Assembly: GCA_027604505.1 (NCBI GenBank)
Contig: JADIIX010000065.1
Location: 57,893 to 121,892 of the forward strand
Reading direction: 5' to 3'
Length of the DNA: 64,000 nucleotides
DNA from: Gonapodya sp. JEL0774
Lineage: Eukaryota; Monoblepharomycota; Monoblepharidomycetes; Monoblepharidales; Gonapodyaceae
How positions within the stretch are numbered: the stretch's first letter is position 1; every line of letters begins with the position of its first letter. The notes below the pieces were generated by a model. It saw only the letters and a program-made list of their open reading frames with translations. It had not been told where the DNA came from and searched no databases. A program made the position numbers and the translations under genes. Positions 34,559-48,923 of this stretch are shown one piece after another.

Positions 34559-35262
34559 AAAGTGGCATTCTTGTCGGTTCCCATATTTGGGTTGAGTCTC
34601 CCAGCATGACCACACACCACGGAATTTTTCTGGGCTCAGATCGCGTGGCGACATTTGCCCCAAAAGGCCACAAGCAGAGACCCGCCGGACCAGTTACCAT
34701 CACGACCCTTCGCGCGTTCTGTAAACCCTCATCCTCGGGGGAGGCGAACTGCATTACCTACGCGCGACCGAAATTCAAACAGGACCAGATCGTGGCTCGT
34801 GCAGAGGCTCTGGTCGGCAAAAATCTGCGCGAATCGGGCGTTTCGGTGTCAAAGTTTTGCGAGTGGTGTGTAACCGGTGGCTCGTCGGACGCAGTCGATG
34901 CTGCCTTGACAGGCGTGTTCGTGGCAGGCATGGTTGGCGTGACGGGCGCAACAGCAGTTTTGTTTGGAGCGATTGCGACGTCCACGGTGGAGGAAATGTC
35001 ATTGAAGATTGCGCCAGCTGCCGCGAGTGGGATTGAACTCGTTGTACCAGCCGCCGTGCGCGATCTTGCCTCCAAGGTCGTTTTACCTTCTGGAGTGCAG
35101 GATTTTGCATCAAAGTTCTCGAATGGTTGGAAAAGAGCCCCTTGGTGGGCAACTCCGGTGGCTGGGTTGTTTGCTGTGGCAGTTGCGGCAGGTGTGGTGA
35201 CCAAGGTGGTGCAGGACAGGAAGGCGGTTGTCGATCCATCTGCAGCAACAGCAAACAATTAG
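34559..35262 (+). CDS. LRAT/NC-fold protein lacking catalytic residues, membrane-anchored (5' end unresolved)
   Basis: The frame opens after a strong acceptor (tttttcccag, ends 34558-34559) with SGILVGSHIWVESPS, then MTTHHGIFLGSDRVATF. That matches the LRAT/NlpC-P60-like opening HYGIYLGxxRVIH. VTITTLRAFC and KFKQDQIVARAEALVGKNL follow, and then VSKFCEWCVTGGSSDAV, where active members read NCEHFCxWCxTG. The catalytic Cys of NCEHF and the second His (after RV) are both absent, so it is probably a pseudoenzyme. Two hydrophobic stretches follow, GVFVAGMVGVTGATAVLFGA and WWATPVAGLFAVAVAAGVV, the last likely a C-terminal membrane anchor as in LRAT/PLAAT proteins. The true start may be at 34606 or in an upstream exon. 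Active relatives are acyltransferases/phospholipases. Confidence 0.68.
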
Positions 35263-35430
35263 ATGAATCAAAGTCATGGGAGGAAGATTACTGTGTGGTA
35301 ATAGATTCCATCGAACCTTCGTAATTTATTGACTTGCAAAGAGGTTGATCCGGAAGTAACTGTGGTCGGCCGAATGCCCTGACGGGCCCTCCCTGCTCGA
35401 ACACCGAACTTACTTTGAACGGTCCTTCAC

Positions 35431-37884
<2,454 letters not shown>

Positions 37885-38240
37885 ACTGGGCTCCATGAGC
37901 TCTTCTTGGCTGCTAGGATATTAAATTCTGATACATTTATCTGGTCATGTACTGCGCAACGGCGACTCAAGCGCGTCGGTAACATGAGCACCATTTTTCC
38001 ATTTCTTGTTTCTAAAACCTCCACTCAATTTACCATCCCCATCTTTCGACAACCAACGTGGACGTGGAGAAATTATATGAGCCCGATTTGTCCATGCGCA
38101 GTTCACCCGAAATCGGTGCATGATCAAGTTTGTAATCCCTGATCAATCAGAATTATGTGAATCTGCCGGTTGCCAACAAACGCAGTGGAAGCAACTCTTG
38201 GTTGGTCACCCCGTCCACGTTTATATTTGAATCACCAAGA
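37885..38240. other. Spacer between the two VPS4 copies
   Basis: 356 bases, nothing recognised beyond the expected promoter region of the second copy. Confidence 0.4.
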
Positions 38241-40424
<2,184 letters not shown>

Positions 40425-41638
40425 TTGGATTTTTCCGTCTCTGCACTATCTTTGCTTTTGTAATATTTGCAATTAAACATTTTAGCATATCACGTGCACT
40501 CCTCAGCCTATGGGAGGGTGCTCCCAATCGCAAGGCTGGCTGACTGCTCTGTCCTATTCTGTGCTTGTTTACAGAGAGATCATGATTGTAAGAGTCCTTG
40601 CCACGAATGAAAAGCCCCCCCCGCTCAAGCCTGGTATCTTTCGCTCGACGTACCCATTCCCCTGTCACCTGCGAAGGAAGGCCTGTTTCTCCTGCACGAA
40701 CAGCCTGTCAAGATTTGTCCTTCCTCCTTGGGTTCCCTCGTTTGTGGTGCATGGTCGGAGGGCAACAGGTGACCCAAAGACTGTGTCGGCCAAGCCCGTG
40801 TCCATCAAGAGTAGAATGCCCTCTGCCCCCCTATTTTGGTGGTAACGTACCTCAATGTTGGTGGCTCATTCCATTTGGAGTCATGAATCACACACCCAAA
40901 TGCTCATTTTGATGCCAGCATGTCGGATCATAAGAAATACAGCGAAACCCTTGGTGCAAAATCTGTCCAGGGCTCTCCATGTCCTGCCTCCATCTCATCA
41001 CCAAGAACCCCTCTGCATATTCTGCCCAGTTTTCAACAAAAGTTCAAAAGTTGAACTGCTCATTTTTGGTAATCTAGATCTAGTCATGGGCAGACCCCAA
41101 TTCAGGTACGTTACCACCAAATTAGTTTGCATGCACAGAATACCACCATTAATGGAAGCCTTCTACCAAACAAAGATAGCATTCATGAACCCAGCCCCAG
41201 TTGGAAAAAAATTTATTACACAAAATGAAAAGGAGTTCCTACTTCGTCTCTCAATTCTCCAAGGGTAGTTCCCCAAGTCCCTGCGCTGGAAGATCACCGC
41301 GTCTATAGCGACGTTCGAGGAGCTTGGACAAAGAGCCGGTTCGGTCGACGGAGACGGTTCAAGAGTTGTCCTGGTCGGGAGGAGGGGTAACCGGTGGGCG
41401 GATGGAACGAGTCCGGGGAACGGCCGGTGTCAGAGCGGAGAGCATGTAGATGAGATGTACCAGCACATTTAGAGATTCAGGCTGAATCGGTTCTGAGTTC
41501 TATCAGCATAACGAAGCGTTGCCTGGTAGAAGAGTACTTGAATTCGAGAGATTCAGCATGGGGTTCCGCCTTCTTTTCCTTTGTCGCCGTCCACGGTATG
41601 CAGCTCCCGCTCATGTGCTCTTTCAATATATAGTGGTC
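40425..41638. other. Long spacer with possible decayed coding sequence
   Basis: About 1.2 kb. On the plus strand there is an open stretch at 40855-41268 with no recognised domain. On the minus strand at about 41270-41455 two open pieces in one frame (MLSALTPAVPRTRSIRPPV and DRTGSLSKLLERRYRRGDLP) are separated by a single TGA, which looks like a decaying gene or mobile-element fragment. No terminal repeats or transposase/reverse-transcriptase motifs seen. Confidence 0.35.
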
Positions 41639-43444
41639 ATGTTTAGTTCCTTATACAAGACAGTGTCCCGGCAAAAGCCACGATTTTTGTTCTCTGACTG
41701 CGATTCTCTAATCGGTATCCCCTTGTCTCCCAGTCAAGGAACCTCCCGCGATTGCAGCTGGAGCCCTCCCCCAACCACGATACCTCATTCCCCACCGGAT
41801 ACCCAGGAGAAACCCGAACTACCTAGCTTCAGTATGCACCGCGCAGCATCCATCCCCACCTCATTCTCGCGTGGATCGGACATGGGGGCAAGACCTGGAC
41901 CTGGGCATGGGAGACGGCTTTCTTTCTTCGAAACGGTTCTGGTATGGGAAACACACGGGAAGGATGACTACGATCGGACGGCCTGCGAGCAATCTGAACT
42001 GAAGAGGGAGGATATAGAGGAAGTGCTCGAAATGGTGAGTGAGTGCCCTGGTGGGGGACTTGAGGTGCGGATGAAGTTTTTTTCCAGGGTAGTTTCCGAC
42101 TTGGGTCGGAATCCCGGAGACGACTCCACGGTCTCGGAATGAAATAAAAGCGCATGATGGCGAGTTTTCCTAGGTGATGATGGTCTGAGTCTAATTTCAG
42201 GGACCCTGAATCGAATCGAGAGGTTCCTGGGGTTGGAAGGGTTCAATGTGTCCGTCAAACACCCATCGCGGCTTTTGGAACGATGGAGACCGCGTTCGGA
42301 GGTGATGAACCTTCTTCATGATTGCTAGCCTGGGCTTTTTGGCGTGCTCTCACGATTTTTCGTCCGTGCCGCCTCTTCAAAGCGGCGTCGCTTTCTCCGA
42401 GAAACACCACGACCTCCTCCTCTCGCTCCTCCTTTTCCCCGACGACCATCAACATCGTCCATTACATCCCCCACATCTCCGAATCGTCGGTTCTCCACTC
42501 TCTCCAAACCACCGAAGCGGCACGATCTACCGTCGCCTCCCACCACACCATCCATTTTACCGTCACCTGAACCATCTGATCGAGAGCCATCAAACATCTC
42601 GTCAGATTGGGCAGCTGTTGCCTCTGCGCTTGGCATGATCAGTGGTCCAATCGCAGATCCCTTGGAACGACCTTCGGTACCATTTCAGGCGTCGGTTGCC
42701 GCCGGTTTGGAAGCGAGACTGAGCGCAGGTATTCCTGATCAACAATCGGCATGGGACTCACGACAATTTACTGGCGATCTCGATCCAAAAGTCGATCCGC
42801 GAGCTTTGGGCGCGTTCACAAAACGGCGATTCTCTCATCCGGTTCAAGTGCCAATACCTTTACAGCGCCCTGTCACCAAATCAACACCAGCATACTTTGA
42901 TGCTACTCGATATGGACATGAAATCGTTGCTAGGCCTGTACCAGCCCGCCCAGGAGACGGACCGTGTTCGCCCCAACACCTTCTTCAGGACTCATTGTGT
43001 CCATCTCCCTTCCCGAGCCCACCGCATGTTCCTCACGCCTTGCCAACATCCGCGCATCAAAGTGATGTCACAAATTTCCCTAAATCACCCACCACAGGGG
43101 GTTCTCGCCAACTGCCATCACCACCGTTCCCTGTGGAAACTGCAAGTCCCACGGCACCTTCACTCTCCTTGTATTCATTCCCGGAAACACCTCAAGGAAG
43201 TCTGGGCATCCACTCACCCCTTCCAGCATTTTCGCAAAGATCGCAGACCAGCAATCCTCGGAGCTCTCCCTCTCACGGTGCGAAGCCTCCTCGTCGTTGG
43301 AATGTGTCAGCTCCATCGTGGGAACCTCCGAGTCCTCCATCTTCGCCTGAAATGGGCGAAGCTAATCAAGGCGTGAGTATTGATGAAGGGAACAAGGGAG
43401 GTTCTGGGAATGTGTGGGCATTGGAAGGGCAAGATTTTCGGTAA
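41639..43444 (+). CDS. Basic Ser/Pro-rich protein of unknown function
   Basis: Exon 1 begins MFSSLYKTVSRQKPRFLFSD (41639) and includes RRLSFFETVLVWETHGKDDY and KREDIEEVLEMVSECPG. Joining the donor after CCTG at 42050 to the acceptor at 42200 gives ECPGTLNRIERFLGLEGFNV and LLERWRPRSE. A short intron (gtgatg...gctag, to about 42331) then leads in phase to PGLFGVLSRFFVRAASSKRR. After that the protein is low-complexity (RETPRPPPLAPPFPRRPSTS, many SP/PxxP sites) to the stop at 43444, except for a less repetitive stretch ISSDWAAVASALGMISGPIA. No domain recognised. The folded part is probably the N-terminal 180 residues; the rest looks disordered and phosphorylatable. Confidence 0.5.
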
Positions 43445-44113
43445 CAAAGCAGTGAGAGCACTCCAATGGTGGTAGAGTCTGATTGAATGTCATATCATGA
43501 TGGAGACTCGTGCGGTGACTCCATCATTTAATTGCGGGAACTCGTCCTTTAGAGTGAATGAAGTCTTTTGGTTGTGCATTGTATGATATTATTCTCTAGA
43601 CATTGAACAACGGCACATCTTGTACAGTATTGAAAAATGAACAGCCACTTCCAGGATTCGCAAGAAATGATACTCCAGATTTCAGGACACAGGTGGTATG
43701 GCACGAGTATTGAGTGCACTGGACAAACCCGGGATTCCTGGTGCCAAGCTCAATATTGGTAACAAACAGCTGTCGAATATAATAGTGGCATGACTTTCTG
43801 ACATTCTGCACGACAGAATTGGCATGTTTTGTTTGATACACGAAAGATTCCGCCGGTCTCTCTTTGTAAAATTTATATATTCGATTAAACTAGAAATATG
43901 GTTGTTGATGAGACGAGCTCGAGCGCAACGCCCGTTGCTGGGACTCGTCTGGGCACAAAGCATTGAAACCATCGAGACCACTAAAACCCATCGCCCGGGA
44001 TTCCATCGAACGTTTTCGGATTGAAGCAACAAATAAAATAAATAGAATCGGAGAACTGGTTTACCGAAATTGATTGGAATTGGGAAAGCAAAGGCGTTTT
44101 GGACTTGTTCGCA
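43445..44113. other. Intergenic region upstream of IFT81
   Basis: 669 bases. A palindrome GCAACgcccGTTGC lies near 43927-43940, but its half-sites are in the opposite order to an RFX X-box. Nothing else recognised. Confidence 0.4.
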
Positions 44114-47100
44114 ATGCTGGACTCCTCCTTCCCCCCGTCCCCCTCTTCCCTCGACGTCCGCCGACTCTCCGCCCTCCTCGCGACACCTCCCCTGTCGATT
44201 TCTGTTTCCCCCTTCGACCTCGACAAGGACTGGGACGAGTCCCAGCTGCTCCAGCTCCTGTCTGACATCGCTGCCAGGATCGACGATGTGGGAGTCGCGC
44301 AGGCACTGGGGGGGACTGGTGGGCTGGAGGCCGGGACGGGGGTGGTGGGGGGGAGAGGAAAGGCCGGCGAGCCGAAACAAGGTGGGTCATGCAGGGGCCG
44401 TGGGCCGTGGGTCGTGGGTAGTGGGTCGTGGGTGTACATATGGGAAGGCACAAGGTGCAATGTGTTGGGACTGTTGCGAACATGGTTCGTGGGACGGTCT
44501 ATTGGGGTTCGAATACTGCGCCGGCGCGGGGACCGCACTGCGGGGACCGCAATGGTGGGACTGGTGCCAACACCGTGATCCAGCGCTGTTTCCATTTCCC
44601 ATGGCCTCCGAGTTCGGTATGACCTGGTCCATTCCCATCTTCACCGTGCCCCCTTTCCCTGCCCCTTTCCCCATTCCCCACCCAACCACACCCAGTGCCC
44701 CCGCTCCCCCCGCCACTCTCCCACCCGCTCTCCCCTCTCGCTCCCACAGTCACCCACGAACCCCGCGACCTCGCCGCGTTCAGGATCGCCGAGTTTCTGC
44801 GCGTGTTGAGGTTCGAGGGGGCTGTGGGGGACTTGTGGGTCTCGTGGGGGGGGGGCAGTTTGGGGGTTGTTGGGGTGCTGGCGGGGTATATGAAGGTGTG
44901 AGCGAGTTTGTGGAACGGCGGGTGGCGGAGTGGGGCCGGGAACGGAGCCGAGCTGCGGCACGGTGTTGTGTTGTGACAGGTCGAGCGGAAACTCCTGGCG
45001 GAAACGGGGACCACAACTCACCACAACCACCACCACACACCCCACCTGGGGACCCCTCCACCGCCTCTACCACTCTGCCTCACACTTTCTTTCCCAATTT
45101 CCCGTCTTCCCTCTTCCCTCTTCCCTTCCCTCGCCCACACCGACCCCAGCCCCACCCTCCACGCCCACCTCACCTCTCCAACCCGCACCCACCTCCTCCA
45201 ATGCATCGAGTTCTTGGCCAGGGACCCCGAAACTCACGCGACCAGGGCGTATTTGGCAAGGTTCTTGGCGGATATGGAGGTGCCAGGGGAGTTTGAGGGG
45301 GAGGAAGGTGGGTCGTTGGCGGGGTGGGGTGATTGGGGTGGTTTTAGGAGGAGGGGGGGGAGGGGGTATGGGGGCATACAGAGGGATTTGATTTATGCGG
45401 TATTGTGGTATTGTGTAGTTCTCGCCGATACGATGCTCTCACACCGCCACCTTTCGCACCCCAGCCGTCACCGCCCCCCTCTCCAACCTCCGTACCCTCC
45501 AGTCCCTCTTCCCCCCCCTCCACAAACGCCTCCTGGACGCCCGCAAGCGCGCCGCTGAGACGCAGAGGGTCAAGGACGAGGTCGGACGGATGGAGAGGGA
45601 GAGGGTTGGTATGGAGCAGAAGGTGGCCAAAGGGGGAGGGAGGGGAGGGGTGAGTGCAGGGGGGGGGGGGGGGGGGGCAAAGGGGTGGTAAAAGGGGGGG
45701 GGTAAGGGGTGGACGGTGATNNNNNNNNNNCGAAATCAAACTGTCACCCCGAGAGACGGACCAAATGCCCCCCCGCCCCGCGGGGGGGGGGGGGGCCGCC
45801 CCCCCCCCCCCCCCCCGGCCGGCGCCGGCGGCGGGGGGGGGGGGGCGGCGGGGCGCGGGGGCGGGGGGCCGCGGCGCGCCCCCGGGGGGGCGGCCCCCGC
45901 TGACAAAGGGGTGGTAAAAGGCGTGGTGAAAGGGGTGGACGGTGATGTTGTTGCCGATTGTGATTGGTGTCGGAAGCGGGCGGGGTTTCGGGGGTGACCG
46001 TGGATCGTGGGGCCAGGCCCACACCTGCCCCGATCGCCGTTGCGCCAATTCCTCCGCGAACGTACCGCACCCAGTCCTCAATCCTCACCATTCCGATCCC
46101 CATCCCCGCTCCTATTTCTCTCCCTTCTCTGCCCCCTTCCCTCGCCCTCTTCCCTCACCCACCCATACTCACACCTCAGCCCGACAGGGACCGATGGCTC
46201 GCTGCCGCCAAAGCCCTGCGGATCGAGAGGGAGAGGGAGGTGCAGGGTGTCGAGCGGTGAGTATGTGGCTCGTAGGACGGGGGGTGGGGGGAGATTTGTG
46301 GCGTAAGGTTGGTTGGTGGGACGGTCGGATGGCGGAGGGAGGCGAGGAGGGGGCCGAGGAGGGGGCGGGGGGTTACGGGGAGGGGAGATGGTGTGCGTGG
46401 CGCCGACCTGGGATTGGGGTTTCTACACAAGGGGGCTTGCACAGTCACGATATTCATATCGCTCTAACGTCTCCCCATCTCTCCCTCCCCGTCCCCCTCC
46501 CCCCCCGTCCCACCCACCACCGCGCCCATCCGCCGACCCTTTCCTCATCCCCATCCCCATTCCCCGCCCCCGCACACACCCACACCAGCGTGCAAGACCA
46601 GCGGGCCCAGCTCAGCCGGATCGAGGCGAGGGTGGGCGAGGTGATGCAGAAGTTGAGGGAGGCGAAGGTACAGGTCGGCCGCGGGAGGGGTGCAGGTGTC
46701 CGGGTGTCTGCTCACGTCCCGGAACATCTCCATTGCTCCACTCCCACACACCGCCCACCACCATTATCGCGCTCACCTGTTACGGCATGACGACCCCCGC
46801 CATACCCTCCCGCTCTACCGAATCCACACCTTCAGTCCGCGGCAGACTCGGCGACGCCTGACGCCGTGCTGGCCAGAGCGAGGGAGGACGCGAGGGTGAA
46901 CAGGGTGTTGCTGGAGGATACGCTCGAGAAGGTGGGATCGGTGCGGGGGCTGGGCGCCGGGTCTTGGAGACGTGGACGCTGTTGCTAGCCGCCGGCGATG
47001 GCCACTGGTTTCCCTTTTACCGATGCACCCCCCAAACATCATCGCACCCCCTGTCCCCGCAGACCATCGCCGCGCACACGCGCCTCCTCGCCGACTTGGA

Positions 47101-48747
47101 CCCCCTCGTACAGGAAAAAGACGTACCAGAGTCTCAGTTGAGGGAGTGGGAAGTAGAGTGTGCGCAGGTGCAGAGGGAGATCGCGGCCATCAACGAGCAA
47201 AGGGTCGCGGCGGAGTGAGTTTGGTGCGGTGGAGTCGCGGGTTTGAGCGGCAACCACAAGGTTTTGAGGGGTGTCGAGTAAAGTTGAAGTCGTCTACCGG
47301 AGTGGTGGGATCTCATGTCTCCTTACCCTTTCGCCTCCACCGCCTTCCCGTCCCCATTCTCCCATCCAGTCCTGCCAGAGACGCCACTCTCGCCACGCTC
47401 CGCCAACAGCACCACCTGGTCCTCCTCAAACGCACCTCGGCCGCCGACCGTCTCCAGTCCCTTCTCGATACGCTCTCTCACCTCCGTTCCGACGTGGAGC
47501 GGTTGGAGGCCCAGGCGGGCGGCGTGGAGAAGGTGCCGCGCGGGGAGGAGTTCAAGAAGTACGTGGCAGATCTGAGGGAGAAGAGCGCGGTGTACAAGAA
47601 GAGGAAGGCGGAGGTGGCAGAGGCGACTGCGGAAGGGGGCGTGTTGCAGAGGACGGTGGAGGTGAGTTGGTGGGACGGTGGGACGACACACCGTGTGTTA
47701 TCTGCGCGTGTATCGGGTGTAATTGCTCATGACTGTTTGGTGTGTGGGAATCGCCCGAGGATAGATCCTGCAGGCTCAAGAAAAAGCGCAGATGGAACGA
47801 ATAGCAGCTTTCGAGAAGACGAAAGGAGTTGAAGGCTATTCGATAGCACAGGAGACGCTAGAAAAGGTGAGGTTTGAGCCTCTGGCGTGTGTTGATCTAG
47901 GGACGGATCGCTTCGCCTGTTGAGCCCACTCGCTTTGCCAGATATCGGAGCAAAAGTCCGACCTTGACCAGTCCAAAACAGTCGCTCTTCAAGACATCGC
48001 TGCCATGGTGGACCAACTCGTGGCGACTATATCGGAGCGCAAGCAGAAGCTTCAGCCCGTCATTGCGGAGCTCAGAACGGCCAGGCAGAAGCTCGCGGAA
48101 GCCGAAGCGGAGTATGCAGAGAGGAAGAGGATGAACGATGCGGTGGAGTTGGGGCTGGATAGGTGGGTGTAGGGAGATAGCACAATCGAGCGAGGATGAG
48201 TATCGTGGATACCCTCATCATGCACCCTCCCACACCGCTTAGTGAGGCACAAACCCTCTCGCAAGAAGTTCGTGCACACCGTGCCGAAATCGAAAAATGC
48301 AGCGTCCGTATTGCTGAGTTACGGACCCTCCTCGCCGAAGACGATTCTGCGGCTGAGAGGGCGGCAGAAGAGATGAGGGCCATCGTGGGTGGGGACGACA
48401 CTGCAGAGGGGAGAGCGCGGAGGGGAGGTTTCAAGACTTACAGGGATTTGTATGCGAAGAAAATTGCGGAGGCAGAAAGCGTAGCTCGGCAGTTGAAGGA
48501 GAGTCAACGGGAGGTGAAGGTGTGTGCACTGTTGTCATCACTACTTTGAAGCCGTTCTGAATGTGTGTGGAATCTCTGTTTTCAGGAGCGCCACGATACG
48601 AATCTTACGCAGCGAGCTCTCTTCGCAGACCTCAAGAAGCTGCTCGAGGTGAAAAGGGAGGTGCATGGCAAGGCTTTGAGTGGTAACAGAGCCGCGGTTG
48701 CTGTGCGAACCGCGAACGAGAGGGAGCAAAACAGGCTCGTACTGTAG
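44114..48747 (+). CDS. IFT81: IFT81, intraflagellar transport complex B protein (contains assembly gap)
   Basis: About ten exons. The N-terminal CH-like domain has SISVSPFDLDKDWDESQLLQ LLSDIAARIDD and, further on, AFRIAEFLRVLRF and ATRAYLARFLADMEVPGEFE; human IFT81 has RAYLARFLIKLEVPSEF. Next come coiled-coil exons: LQSLFPPLHKRLLDARKRAA, DRWLAAAKALRIEREREVQG (human HQWMLKIARQLRVEKEREE), VPRGEEFKKYVADLREKSAV and YKKRKAEVAEATA, KGVEGYSIAQETLEKISEQK, and FKTYRDLYAKKIAEAES, ending NEREQNRLVL. These match the family along its whole length. IFT81 with IFT74 carries tubulin into the growing flagellum. Several introns here are several hundred bases long, G-rich at the start and C-rich at the end, unlike most of the window. 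One holds a run of N (45721-45730) with junk around it; no exon seems lost, but that cannot be proven. Confidence 0.9.
44384..44753 (+). repeat. G-rich to C-rich long intron with GTGGGTC-type repeats
   Basis: First long intron of IFT81. Starts with repeats of a 7-base CGTGGGT-like unit (44398-44434) and ends in nearly pure C/T tracts (44640-44750) rich in CCCACCC. The two ends could pair in RNA, and the G runs could form quadruplexes. Confidence 0.6.
45655..45950. other. Assembly gap with false duplication
   Basis: A G homopolymer (45660-45677) precedes a 43-base segment (45678-45720), then ten N (45721-45730), an unrelated 40-base piece, and long C and G homopolymer blocks (45769-45900). 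The 43-base segment then recurs at 45904-45946, differing only in its middle where the first copy shows extra G. This is the pattern of two contig ends that overlap but were joined with a gap filler. Confidence 0.85.
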
Positions 48748-48923
48748 GCGCGACAAATTTGTTTACACCACATTTAATTTTCGCATTGTACGCATTTAAT
48801 GATGGGTTGCAAATGGACTTCTCCTTTTCGTCGTTTGTGAGATGAATAGTCACTTCCGCCGAAGATGAATGAATAATTGAAGATAGGGCACCATCATCAA
48901 AAAATCTCCTTCTATAACAGGGA

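Noticed and set aside
43927-43940. GCAACgcccGTTGC upstream of IFT81 as an RFX X-box
   Set aside because: The half-sites are in the reverse order to the GTTGCC...GGCAAC X-box consensus, so it is just a small palindrome.
45731-45903. Poly-G/poly-C blocks as a real repeat or coding exon (proline/glycine-rich frames)
   Set aside because: They sit beside an N gap inside a false duplication and are best explained as assembly artefacts.
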